From NCBI RefSeq assembly GCF_000067165.1, contig NC_010162.1, positions 10,175,001-10,239,000 on the forward strand: 64,000 bases of DNA, read 5' to 3'. The position numbers and the translations under genes are program-made. The DNA is from Sorangium cellulosum So ce56. Lineage in GTDB: Bacteria > Myxococcota_A > Polyangia > Polyangiales > Polyangiaceae. The notes beneath the pieces were generated by a model. That model saw nothing but the letters and a program-made list of their open reading frames with translations, made no database searches and was not told the origin of the DNA. Positions 18,118-25,758 of this stretch are shown here, piece after piece (the stretch's first letter is position 1; the number at the start of each line of letters is the position of its first letter).

Positions 18118-18677
18118 ACAAGCTCGAAGCGCTGAAGGTGTTCACGGCGGCGGTCGGCAAGGACGACCTCGTGGTCTGCTGCAACGGCATGATCGGCCGC
18201 GAGCTCTACACGACGCAGGACCGGCCCTCGAACTTCTACATGATCGGCTCGATGGGGCTCGGCCTGTCGATCGGCCTGGGGCTCTCGCTCGCGCAGCCTC
18301 GCAAGCGGATCTTCGTGCTCGACGGCGACGGCAACGTCCTCATGGGCATGAACGCCCTCGCCAGCGTCGGCAGCGAGCGGCCGGCGAACCTCGTGCACGT
18401 CGTCCTCGACAACCGCTCCCACGCCTCGACGGGCGGGCAGCGGACGATCTCGGGCGACGTGAAGCTCGAGTCGGTCGCCAGCGCGGTCGGCTACCGCGCC
18501 ACGCACCGTGCCGACTCCGTCGAGTCCTTCGAGGCGTCGCTGCGCGTCGCGCTCGTGCAGCCGGGCCCGGTCATGGTCCTCGCCCTCGTCGACGGCGGCA
18601 CCGTGAAGGGCATCGGCCGCGTCGCGGAGACCCCGCAGGAGCTCGCCTCCCGCTTCGCGGCCGAGGCGCGCCGATGA
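18114..18677 (+). CDS. Phosphonopyruvate decarboxylase, C-terminal (PP) subunit
   Basis: A 187-residue partner of the preceding subunit, carrying the diphosphate- and magnesium-binding domain of thiamine-diphosphate enzymes: GSMGLGLSIGLGLSLA followed by the GDGNVLMGMNALAS motif and LDNRSHASTGGQ. The last block, with its S-T-GGQ ending, is typical of phosphonopyruvate and sulfopyruvate decarboxylases. The start overlaps the stop of the PYR subunit and the stop overlaps the next gene (both ATGA), so the two subunits should be made in equal amounts. Sulfopyruvate as substrate is the main alternative; the fused PEP mutase upstream favours phosphonopyruvate. Confidence 0.88.
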   Translation: MNKLEALKVFTAAVGKDDLVVCCNGMIGRELYTTQDRPSNFYMIGSMGLGLSIGLGLSLAQPRKRIFVLDGDGNVLMGMNALASVGSERPANLVHVVLDNRSHASTGGQRTISGDVKLESVASAVGYRATHRADSVESFEASLRVALVQPGPVMVLALVDGGTVKGIGRVAETPQELASRFAAEARR

Positions 18678-19381
18678 GGGCGATCCTGCTCGCCGCCGGC
18701 CGCGGCCGGCGAATCGGCCGGGACGCGCCCAAGTGCCTCATCTCGATCGAGGGCAAGACGCTGCTCGAGCGCCACCTCGTGAACCTCACCGAGAGCGGCG
18801 TCACCGATCTGACGATCGTCGTCGGCTTCCGGCACGAGATGATCGAGGAGGCGCTGGCCTCGCTCCGCCCTTCGATGAAGGTCGAGCTCGTCAAGAACCC
18901 GCGGTTCATCCACGGCAGCATCGTCTCGCTCCACGTGGCGGCCGATCGGCTGTCAGGCGGCGGGCTGTGGATGGACGCCGACGTGCTGTACCCCGCCGCG
19001 CTGCTGCGGCGCCTCGTGAGCTCGCCCCACGAGAACTGCCTGCTGGTCGACGCGAGCTCGGAGGAGAGCGGCGAAGAGATGATGGTCGGCGTCCGCGCCG
19101 GCCGCGTGCTCAAGATCGCGCGCCGGGTCGGCAAGGACTGGGACATCGCCGGCGAGACCGTCGGCTTCGCCAAGGTCGGCCCGCAGGGCGGTCGCACGAT
19201 GCAGCGCCTCCTCGAGGAGGAGGTCTCTGCCGGCCGCCTCGACCAGGAGTACGAGGCCGCGATGGACCGCGCTTTCCAGGAGGTACCGTTCGGAATCGAG
19301 CGCGTCGACGACCTGCCCTGGACCGAGATCGACTTCGAAGAAGACGTGGAGAAAGCCCGCCGCCTGGCAAACGCTCTCTAG
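18674..19381 (+). CDS. Stand-alone nucleotidyltransferase (PntC/IPCT-like)
   Basis: A 235-residue sugar-phosphate-nucleotidyltransferase fold. The phosphate loop is intact: LAAGRGRRIGRDAPKCL (6-22). A metal-site WMDADVLYP and the C-terminal WTEIDFEEDVEKA block, with its acidic residues, are also present. Enzymes of this type transfer CMP or another NMP to a phosphorylated or phosphonylated alcohol or amine (LicC, PntC and inositol-phosphate cytidylyltransferase are relatives). In this operon the likely substrate is a phosphonate derived from phosphonoacetaldehyde. It may do the reaction that the fused domain at 15936, with its altered loop, can no longer do. The start overlaps the decarboxylase stop. 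Confidence 0.84.
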   Translation: MRAILLAAGRGRRIGRDAPKCLISIEGKTLLERHLVNLTESGVTDLTIVVGFRHEMIEEALASLRPSMKVELVKNPRFIHGSIVSLHVAADRLSGGGLWMDADVLYPAALLRRLVSSPHENCLLVDASSEESGEEMMVGVRAGRVLKIARRVGKDWDIAGETVGFAKVGPQGGRTMQRLLEEEVSAGRLDQEYEAAMDRAFQEVPFGIERVDDLPWTEIDFEEDVEKARRLANAL

Positions 19382-19410
19382 GAGCGGGCCCTGAGGGGGA
19401 CTACGCGGAT

Positions 19411-19442
19411 CTGAGCTCGGCGGCGCAGGGCGCCGAGCTCAG
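19411..19442. terminator. Bidirectional hairpin between convergent genes
   Basis: A perfect 12-base stem (CTGAGCTCGGCG pairing with its complement) with an 8-base loop lies between the convergent nucleotidyltransferase and phosphatidyltransferase genes and covers the latter's stop codon. No U-run follows on either strand, so termination by the hairpin alone is unproven. Confidence 0.5.
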
Positions 19443-20464
19443 GCGACGGCCAGCTTCGCGCGGCGGGATGCGCCGCGGAGGAACCAGCCGTTCAGCCAGA
19501 TGACCGCGACGATCCAGACGACCCCGCCCGTCGCGAAGAAGACCTGACCCAGCCAGAGCTGGTTCACGAGGAGCGTCAGCACCACCATCGACAGGAACGC
19601 GTCGCCGTTCGATATCGCCCAGAGCGCGCCGATGAGGCGCGTGAGCGGCGACGCCTCCTCCCGGATCAGCTGCTTTACCTGATCCGCGCTGGTCGAGGAC
19701 CGGCTCCGCCGCGGGTCGAACCACTCGTGCTCGAACGCGAGGTGCCCCATGCGCCCGATGAAGACATCGAAATGGGCAAAGAACGAGGAGGAAGGGCCGA
19801 GCGCCTGGATCTTCCGGCGCAGCACGTCCGCCGTCTCGTCGGTGCCCGTCTCGAAGATCGAGCAGTACTTGAGCTTGAAGTAGTCCGCGGAGAAAGAGCG
19901 CAGCGCCCCCTGGAGCAGCGCGATGAGCAGGAGCGCGTTCGTGGACACGGTCGCGCTCCACGGGCCCTCCGGCGGCGGGTGAAGGTGAAGGTGCCAGAAG
20001 ATGCCGGTATAAAGAAAGACGACGCCCAGCCAGTCGGCCAGGCCGTCAATGGCGTGCCCGGCGGGGCTCACCATCCTCTTCGCCCGCGCCAGCGCGCCGT
20101 CCACGCAGTCCAGGATGGAGCGGAGCTCGAACACGAGCGCCCCGGCGATGAGGTGCCTCGGATCATCGAACGTCACCAGGTAACCGGCCAGCGCGGCGAA
20201 GAGCGGCTGAACCAGCGTCACCTGGTTCGGCGTGACCGGCGTCCTCATCAGCGCCCGCACGATCCAGCGGGCGATCGGGTACCGATAGTAGCGATTGAGC
20301 GGGTCCTCCATCCGCATCTTCCAGCCGCCGGGCACACCGCCGGACTGGGCGGCAGGTGTCGAGCTCTCGGCAGCAGCGCGCGGTTCAGGCATCGGCGATC
20401 CCGGCCCGGACTCTAGGGCAGCCGCCCCCGGGGACCAACTGGATTGCGACCTCTCGATGGACAT
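19439..20464 (-). CDS. CDP-alcohol phosphatidyltransferase family protein
   Basis: A 341-residue membrane protein. The CDP-alcohol phosphatidyltransferase signature DGxxARx8GxxxDxxxD is complete (D122, G123, A126, R127, G136, D140, D144), with several membrane spans around and after it. These enzymes displace CMP from a CDP-activated group and join it to an alcohol, usually making phospholipids. Beside a phosphonate operon with a nucleotidyltransferase it is a good candidate for putting the activated phosphonate on a lipid or sugar. The ATG at 20464 gives a 50-residue proline- and alanine-rich leader; an ATG at 20392 is an alternative. It is convergent with the operon, so transcribed separately. 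Confidence 0.85.
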   Translation of the reverse strand: MSIERSQSSWSPGAAALESGPGSPMPEPRAAAESSTPAAQSGGVPGGWKMRMEDPLNRYYRYPIARWIVRALMRTPVTPNQVTLVQPLFAALAGYLVTFDDPRHLIAGALVFELRSILDCVDGALARAKRMVSPAGHAIDGLADWLGVVFLYTGIFWHLHLHPPPEGPWSATVSTNALLLIALLQGALRSFSADYFKLKYCSIFETGTDETADVLRRKIQALGPSSSFFAHFDVFIGRMGHLAFEHEWFDPRRSRSSTSADQVKQLIREEASPLTRLIGALWAISNGDAFLSMVVLTLLVNQLWLGQVFFATGGVVWIVAVIWLNGWFLRGASRRAKLAVA

Positions 20465-20800
20465 GGCGTGACAGTTCGTTGCAAGCCCGCGTCCCGGCGC
20501 CACGCCGCGCTTTCCAGGGTGTATCCCGCGCCTCCGTCGACCAGCCGCGTAGTGTTGTTTGCGCTCCTGAAGCCCCACCGAGAACCGGGCTTCGCACCTC
20601 GCGTGCGGGCGCGACAGGCACACTCGGGCGCTCCCTTCCTGTAAAATCACGTTCTCTCGCCTGCGGGGCTGCGACGTTCGACGAGCGCGCGCGTCCGCTG
20701 GAGCCGGTCTGACGCGGCGGCCGCGCCCCGCCGCGCGCTCCGGGGGGGCGCCCTGCGAGAATGGCGGCGCGCCGGGGCTCCCCGGCGCTATGGTGCCGCG
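20465..20800. other. Divergent control region
   Basis: A 336-base region between the divergent phosphatidyltransferase and PDZ lipoprotein genes. It is less GC-rich in the middle. A TAAAAT box on the plus strand (20642-20647) could be a -10 element, but no good -35 is correctly spaced. No gene is supported here. Confidence 0.4.
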
Positions 20801-21169
20801 GTGGCAAACAGGTCCTGGAGCGCGGCGCTCCTGCTCGTGGCCGCAGGGTGCACCGCGAGCGTGGGATCCATCGGGGCTGTCCTGGGGCGAGATAACGAGT
20901 CGCTGGCGCTCTACGTGCGCGACGTGCCGCCGGGCCTCGCCGCCGAGCGAGCGGGGCTGATCCCGGGCGACGAGATCATGATGATTGATGGCGTGTATGT
21001 CCGGGATCTCTCCTCGGCAGCGGTGCGCGATCGGCTCCGCGGCGCCGTCGGGAGCGCCGTCGAGCTCACGGTCGTCCGCGGGCGCGACGTGCGGCGCGTC
21101 CGGGTCGTGCGCACCGAGCTAAGGGCGCACGAGGGGCTCAAGCCCAGAGAGGAGCAGATCCTGCCTTGA
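20801..21169 (+). CDS. PDZ-domain lipoprotein
   Basis: A 122-residue exported protein. A GTG start gives a signal peptide ending in the lipobox VAAGC, so the protein is probably lipid-anchored in the envelope. The rest is a single PDZ domain: the ALYVRDVPPGLAAERAGLIPGDEIMMIDG core (shown here only for position, about residues 36-64) with the carboxylate-binding region, then VRDRLRGAVGSAVELTVVRG. PDZ domains bind protein C-termini; no protease domain is attached, so it may be an adaptor. It is convergent with the YbjN-like gene 18 bases away. Confidence 0.82.
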   Translation: MANRSWSAALLLVAAGCTASVGSIGAVLGRDNESLALYVRDVPPGLAAERAGLIPGDEIMMIDGVYVRDLSSAAVRDRLRGAVGSAVELTVVRGRDVRRVRVVRTELRAHEGLKPREEQILP

Positions 21170-21187
21170 AGCGGGGCCGGTGACCGC

Positions 21188-21592
21188 TCATTGCGCGGCG
21201 AGCGCCACGAGCTCGGCATAGTGCTTGTTCGCGTAGAAGGAGAGCACATCGACGGCGTCGCGCACCTCGCTCGGATCGAGGTCCTGGAGGCGGTACTCGA
21301 CGCTGAGAATCACGTCGCCCTCCTCGTCGGCCGAGAGCTTGGCCATGTTGATTTCGCGGTTCAGCTGGAGCAGGCGCCGCACGATCGCGTCGCCCTCCTC
21401 GAGCTCCATCGGGAGCCGCACGAACGGGATCACCGCGAAGACGACGAAGGGGGGCGAGAGCCGCACGAACAGCGGGAAGAGCCGCTCGGCCCCCTGGAAG
21501 TCGCTGCGCATGGTGTCGTTGGATACGACCTCCACGGCCCAGCCCTCGCGCTCGAGGCACGCCTTGATCTCGTCGAACGTCATGCACGGCAT
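21188..21592 (-). CDS. YbjN-domain protein
   Basis: A 134-residue protein with the alternating helix-strand pattern of YbjN / type III secretion chaperone-like domains: MTFDEIKACLEREGWAVE, then FPLFVRLSPPFVVFAVIPFV, NREINMAKLSADEEGDVILSVEYRL and a C-terminal helix. YbjN proteins are small cytosolic proteins of poorly known role. Tandem ATGs lie just after an AGAGG site; 21592 is chosen for spacing, with 21583 also possible. It is divergent from metK, whose promoter lies in the shared 254-base gap. Confidence 0.7.
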   Translation of the reverse strand: MPCMTFDEIKACLEREGWAVEVVSNDTMRSDFQGAERLFPLFVRLSPPFVVFAVIPFVRLPMELEEGDAIVRRLLQLNREINMAKLSADEEGDVILSVEYRLQDLDPSEVRDAVDVLSFYANKHYAELVALAAQ

Positions 21593-21780
21593 CATAACCT
21601 CTGGCGGCGCGGCGCACTCGGGGCGAGCGCGCCGGATCGACGGATCGACGGCCCGACGCCCCCCGCTCGTCCGGTCTCGCGGGCGATCCCGCCGGCGAGC
21701 TCCCCGCAGGCAGCGCAGCTCCTTCACCGGAGGCAGCTCGTCCGGCCGGCGCTTTTGTCCGCGGAAGGCCGCGGCTCGCG

Positions 21781-21809
21781 TTGACGGTGCCCCGCGCTCG
21801 AACTATGCG
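21781..21809 (+). promoter_or_regulatory. Sigma70-type promoter of metK
   Basis: TTGACG (21781-21786) and TATGCG (21804-21809) are separated by exactly 17 bases, 38 bases before the metK start. Both boxes stand out in the GC-rich background. The short leader leaves little room for a SAM riboswitch. Confidence 0.7.
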
Positions 21810-21846
21810 TAGAGGTCCGATTTCGAGTCCGCCGAAGGAGCGATTC

Positions 21847-23115
21847 ATGCGCCGTTACCAGTTCACATCCGAGTCCGTCACCGAAGGACACCCCGACAAG
21901 GTGTGCGACCAGATCTCCGACGCCATTCTCGACGGGATCCTCGAGAAGGATCCGACGGCCCGCGTCGCGTGCGAGACCCTGGTGAAGACGGGGATGGCCG
22001 TCGTGGCCGGCGAGATCACCACCTCGGCGTGGGTCGACATGCCGGTCGTCGTGCGCAACACCATCAAGGACATCGGCTACACCGACGCCGCGATGGGCTT
22101 CGACTACGAGACGTGCGCGGTGCTCACGGCGATCGAGAAGCAGTCGCCCGACATCTCCCGCGGCGTCACCGAGGGCGAGGGCCTCTTCAAGGAGCAGGGG
22201 GCCGGCGACCAGGGGCTCATGTTCGGTTATGCGACGGACGAGACGTCGGAGCTGATGCCCTCCCCCATCAGCTACGCCCACCGCCTCGCCCGGAAGCTCG
22301 CCGATCTCCGCAAATCCAAGAAGCTCGACTGGCTGCGCCCCGACGGCAAGACCCAGGTCACGATCGAGTACGAAGATCAGACGCCCGTGCGCGTGAGCGC
22401 CGTCGTCGTGTCGACGCAGCACAGCCCCGAGGTCAAGCACAAGACGATCGTCGACGCGGTGCGGAGCCTGATCATCGAGAAGTGCATCCCGGCCAAGCTG
22501 ATGGATAAGAGCACGAAGATCTACGTGAACCCCACCGGCCGCTTCGTGGTCGGCGGTCCCTTCGGCGACGCCGGCCTCACCGGCCGCAAGATCATCGTCG
22601 ACACCTACGGCGGCATGGGCCGGCACGGCGGCGGCGCCTTCAGCGGCAAGGACCCGACGAAGGTCGACCGCTCCGCCTGCTACTACGCGCGCTACGTGGC
22701 GAAGAACGTCGTCGCGTCCAAGCTCGCGGCGCGCTGCGAGGTGCAGATCGCCTACGCCATCGGCGTCGCCCAGCCGGTCGGCGTCCACGTGAACACCTTC
22801 GGCACGGGCCGCGTAGGTGAGGACGTGCTCGAGAAGTACATCATGCAGAACTTCGACATGCGGCCGAAGGCGATCATCGAGCAGCTCGATCTGCTGAAGC
22901 CCATCTACCGAAAGACGGCCGCGTACGGCCACTTCGGGCGTGACGAGTTCACCTGGGAGAAGACGGACCGCGCGGCCAAGCTGGCCGAGGACCTGCTGCG
23001 CCCGACGCTCGCCGCGGTCCCCGCGACCACGAACGGCGCCGGGAGCAAGAACGGCTCCGGAAGCAAGAAGGAGCCGAAGCGCAAGGGCAAGAAGGAAACG
23101 GGCGCCCAGGCCTGA
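21847..23115 (+). CDS. metK: S-adenosylmethionine synthetase
   Basis: Makes SAM from methionine and ATP in the cytosol, usually as a tetramer. The protein has 422 residues. TSESVTEGHPDKVCDQISDA at the N-terminus, GAGDQGLMFGYA and GGGAFSGKDPTKVDRS are the family signatures, with methionine- and ATP-site residues in them. The ATG at 21847 has a GGAG site and matches the family start. The last 30 or so residues, rich in glycine, serine and lysine, are an extra tail after the usual end of the fold. SAM made here feeds the many methyltransferases in the window. It is monocistronic, with its own promoter and a strong terminator. Confidence 0.98.
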   Translation: MRRYQFTSESVTEGHPDKVCDQISDAILDGILEKDPTARVACETLVKTGMAVVAGEITTSAWVDMPVVVRNTIKDIGYTDAAMGFDYETCAVLTAIEKQSPDISRGVTEGEGLFKEQGAGDQGLMFGYATDETSELMPSPISYAHRLARKLADLRKSKKLDWLRPDGKTQVTIEYEDQTPVRVSAVVVSTQHSPEVKHKTIVDAVRSLIIEKCIPAKLMDKSTKIYVNPTGRFVVGGPFGDAGLTGRKIIVDTYGGMGRHGGGAFSGKDPTKVDRSACYYARYVAKNVVASKLAARCEVQIAYAIGVAQPVGVHVNTFGTGRVGEDVLEKYIMQNFDMRPKAIIEQLDLLKPIYRKTAAYGHFGRDEFTWEKTDRAAKLAEDLLRPTLAAVPATTNGAGSKNGSGSKKEPKRKGKKETGAQA

Positions 23116-23436
23116 TCGTTCAGAGCGCTCCGCCCGCTGCGCGGGAGCGGGGCGAACCGTGGACGGCCCCTCGGAGGGGCCGAGAGCGCCGGCGCTGTCG
23201 AAGCGCCGGCGCTCTGCGTTTTGTCGCCACGCCCCGGTCTCCTGGAACGCTCGTGGCCGTGGCGCCTGGGTCGGATGCGGGTGCCACGATGTGGGCACTC
23301 ACCTCACAAAAAAGCACTGGCCTTTGCCGGGATGGGCTGACTGCTGCGGCCGCTTCTGCTGATAAAATCATCGACGACTCCCGTATCGCCGGATCGACCG
23401 AACCTCCCTGGTTCCATGCGACCTCGAGGAGCACCG
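23116..23436. other. Intergenic region between metK and the MopE-like gene
   Basis: A 321-base region without a supported gene. It holds two adjacent hairpins after metK: an 8-bp stem at 23164-23182 (CGGCCCCT with its complement) and the terminator at 23183-23222. Towards the right a TAAAAT box (23363-23368) is a possible -10 element for the next gene; no clear -35 was found. Confidence 0.5.
23183..23222 (+). terminator. Rho-independent terminator of metK
   Basis: A perfect 14-base stem (AGAGCGCCGGCGCT, 23183-23196, pairing with 23202-23215) with a 5-base loop, followed within four bases by TTTT (23219-23222). Confidence 0.75.
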
Positions 23437-24738
23437 ATGAAACCTTGGTTGAATTTCTTGAGCTTCATCACCGCGGCAGGGTGTCTGGGCACGGCCTGCA
23501 CCGGGAACATCGGACCGGTAGGCGGCCTCGATGTCGGAGAGGGCGGCGCCGCGAGCGCCTCCAGCACCGGCGGGATACAGACCACGACAGCCGAAACGAC
23601 GGCCGACGCGACGACCGTCGCCACGTCCGCGGGGGTGGGCGCGGGGGACGTGGGCTGCAGCGGCTCGCCGGACGCCGACGACGACGGTGACGGCTTCACG
23701 GAGCTCGACGGCGACTGCGACGATTGCAACGCGCTGATCAACCCGCGAGCGCTCGAGCTCCCGACGGTCGGTGGAGAAGGGGGAGCCTCGCCGGAGCCCG
23801 TGGACGACGACTGCGACGGCATCGCCGACAACGTGCCCGAGCCGTGCGACGACGGGATCCCGCTCGACGACCTGGATCCGCTCAACGCCGCGAGGGCGGT
23901 CGAGCTGTGCAAGATGTCGTCCGGGCCCGACGACTGGGGCGTGGTCTCCGCCGCCTGGGTCATGGTCGACGGCGCGCCGCCGCCGCAGCAACCCGAGCTG
24001 CTCGCCAACTTCCACCTCGGGCACGGCATCCTCCCCAAGTTCGGGCCCAACGTCCCGCCGAGGGCGGGCACGCGGCTGCTCGCCCTCTCGAGCGGCACGG
24101 CGCGGACGGCGGACGACGAGGGGTTCGAGAGCCCGCAAGGCTTCGACAAGAAGTACGAAGGTGATTTCCCCGAGGGCTTTCCGAAGGCCCCTCGCAACTG
24201 TGAAGATCTGGTGCTCGCGAAGCCGTCCGACCCGACCGCCGTCGAGATCACCCTCCGGGTCCCGTCGAACGTCCGCGGCTTCGCGTTCAACGTCAATTAC
24301 GTCACGTTCGACTGGCCAGTCGTTTGCGACAGCTTCAACGATTACTTCGTCGCGTTCCTCTCGCCGCGGCCGGCCAACCTCATCGACGGCCACATCCTGT
24401 TCGACAGCGAGCGGAACGCGATGAGCGTCAACAGCTCCTTCATCGACGTCTGCGCCTGCCCGAGCGGCCCGCCCTGCGATCTCGACGAGAGGGTGTACGC
24501 GTGCACCCGCGGGACCCGGGAGCTGCTCGGGACGGGGTTCGAGAGCCGCGCGGGGACGAGCTGGCTGGTCACCTCGGCGCCCGTGGAGCCGAACACGGAG
24601 ATCAAGATCCGGTGGGGCGCGTACGACGCCGGAGACCACCAGCTCGATTCGACCGGGCTCGTCGACAACTGGCGGTGGCTCACCGACAAGGACGAGAGCG
24701 TGATCACGCTGCCCGACCCCCCTGCGCCGCAGCCGTAG
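23437..24738 (+). CDS. MopE-like lipoprotein with acidic metal-binding repeats
   Basis: A 433-residue exported protein. MKPWLNFLSFITAAGCLGTAC is a signal peptide with candidate lipobox cysteines. A threonine-, serine- and alanine-rich stalk follows (about 35-75). An acidic segment (DADDDGDGFTELDGDCDDCNA, about 81-105) matches the calcium-binding repeats called putative metal-binding motif or MopE type; a second one (VDDDCDGIADN) comes soon after. The larger C-terminal domain (about 155-430) is beta-rich with paired cysteines, resembling choice-of-anchor domains of myxobacterial surface proteins. The ATG at 23437 follows a GAGGAG site. The ligand is unknown; a surface or matrix role is likely. 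Confidence 0.8.
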   Translation: MKPWLNFLSFITAAGCLGTACTGNIGPVGGLDVGEGGAASASSTGGIQTTTAETTADATTVATSAGVGAGDVGCSGSPDADDDGDGFTELDGDCDDCNALINPRALELPTVGGEGGASPEPVDDDCDGIADNVPEPCDDGIPLDDLDPLNAARAVELCKMSSGPDDWGVVSAAWVMVDGAPPPQQPELLANFHLGHGILPKFGPNVPPRAGTRLLALSSGTARTADDEGFESPQGFDKKYEGDFPEGFPKAPRNCEDLVLAKPSDPTAVEITLRVPSNVRGFAFNVNYVTFDWPVVCDSFNDYFVAFLSPRPANLIDGHILFDSERNAMSVNSSFIDVCACPSGPPCDLDERVYACTRGTRELLGTGFESRAGTSWLVTSAPVEPNTEIKIRWGAYDAGDHQLDSTGLVDNWRWLTDKDESVITLPDPPAPQP

Positions 24739-24802
24739 GGCGCGTCGCGGCAGCGGCGGCGCGCCCGCGTGCGTGGGAGGCGATGGCCCGCGCGCCGGGC
24801 GA

Positions 24803-25438
24803 TCAGGCCGCGATCGGCGCGTCCGAGGTCGCCGCGCCGATGCCGGCGAGCAGCTCCTTGTACCAGGCGGCCGCTCCCGCCGCGCGGCCCGGAAGCGCGC
24901 GGCTGCCCCAGAGGACCGAGAGCGTGCGCGTCGTCCCCGCGTGCGTCTTCGTCCGCTGCGCGTCCTTCACGGCGTTCGCGCACGGGCCGTCCGCGTCGAA
25001 GACGCAGAGGAGCCCCTCGAGGTCGATCTCCTGCCCCGAGGCGTTGAACACGTAGCGGGAGCCAGCGGGCGCGACCTCGATGCGGAGCGGCGGGCGGGCG
25101 CGATCGAGATCGATCACGCTGATGGGCAGGCCCGTGTGCAGCGACACCGCGTTGCACGCGTCCACGGCCGCGTTGATGGGCGCGAGCGATCCCCCCTCGG
25201 CGGCGCGGATGAGGTACTCGGAGGCCGGCTTGCCCCGGCCTGTCGGCTTGTAGCCGCCGTGCCGGAGCAGATCGCGGACCGCCGACCGCACGGCGTCGTC
25301 CGAGCGGAACGGGGCCGAGGCCTTGTCGGACAGGAGGCCGCGGAGCGCGTCGCTCCCCTGCAGCTCGCCGAGCGGCGCGGGGAACGTCGTGACGAAGGCG
25401 GCGACTTCGAGCAGAGGATGCGCCGAGAGCGTGAGCAC
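24803..25438 (-). CDS. B3/B4-domain protein
   Basis: A 211-residue protein with the B3/B4 fold known from the editing region of phenylalanyl-tRNA synthetase beta subunits and from stand-alone proteins. The visible pattern is RGKPASEYLIRAAEGGSLAP, INAAVDACNAVSLHTGLPISVIDLD, and the later QEIDLEGLLCVFDADGPCANAVKDAQRTKTHAGTT region (about residues 135-170). Stand-alone members may edit or bind tRNA or aminoacyl compounds, but this is not proven. The GTG at 25438 is chosen; an upstream ATG at 25498 would add an arginine-rich leader. It is convergent with the MopE-like gene. Confidence 0.75.
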   Translation of the reverse strand: MLTLSAHPLLEVAAFVTTFPAPLGELQGSDALRGLLSDKASAPFRSDDAVRSAVRDLLRHGGYKPTGRGKPASEYLIRAAEGGSLAPINAAVDACNAVSLHTGLPISVIDLDRARPPLRIEVAPAGSRYVFNASGQEIDLEGLLCVFDADGPCANAVKDAQRTKTHAGTTRTLSVLWGSRALPGRAAGAAAWYKELLAGIGAATSDAPIAA

Positions 25439-25758
25439 GCGGCGCACTCTACACGAGCGGCGAGGCTGCGCGAGCGCCTCCTCGGAGCAGGTCGTCATCG
25501 GCGCGCTGCTCGCCAGAGGCGCGGTTGGGTGCGAGCTCGATCAGCGCGTTGGACGACCCCTTCGTGATCAACCGCTCGGCGTTGAACGCGAAGGAAGGCC
25601 CATTGATGCGCGACGGCGCGCGGCGCGCGACAGCGCTCCTGGATGGATGCTCGTCATCTCACACGCTCTCGGTCAATCCCGCGAATGCGCAGGTCGACTC
25701 GATGGTGCCGTGAGCGATCCCGTCCCTCTGCGGCGCAGATCGACTACCCTGGCCGGCC
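25439..25758. other. Intergenic region upstream of the polysaccharide locus
   Basis: A 320-base region between divergent genes. A 62-codon open frame at 25525-25713 has no ribosome site and no recognisable composition, so I do not call it. No convincing promoter boxes or repeats were seen, although promoters for both neighbours must lie here. Confidence 0.4.

Noticed and set aside
17605..18677. Acetolactate synthase small or large subunit as an alternative for the two thiamine proteins
   Set aside because: The lengths, the order PYR then PP as separate chains, and the STGGQ block fit phosphonopyruvate or sulfopyruvate decarboxylase better, and a PEP mutase precedes them.
21593..21846. SAM or SAH riboswitch before metK
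   Set aside because: The leader after the promoter is only about 30 bases and I see no conserved aptamer helices or pseudoknot pattern.
25525..25713. 62-codon plus-strand frame before the polysaccharide locus
   Set aside because: No ribosome site, no family pattern and no coupling with a neighbour.
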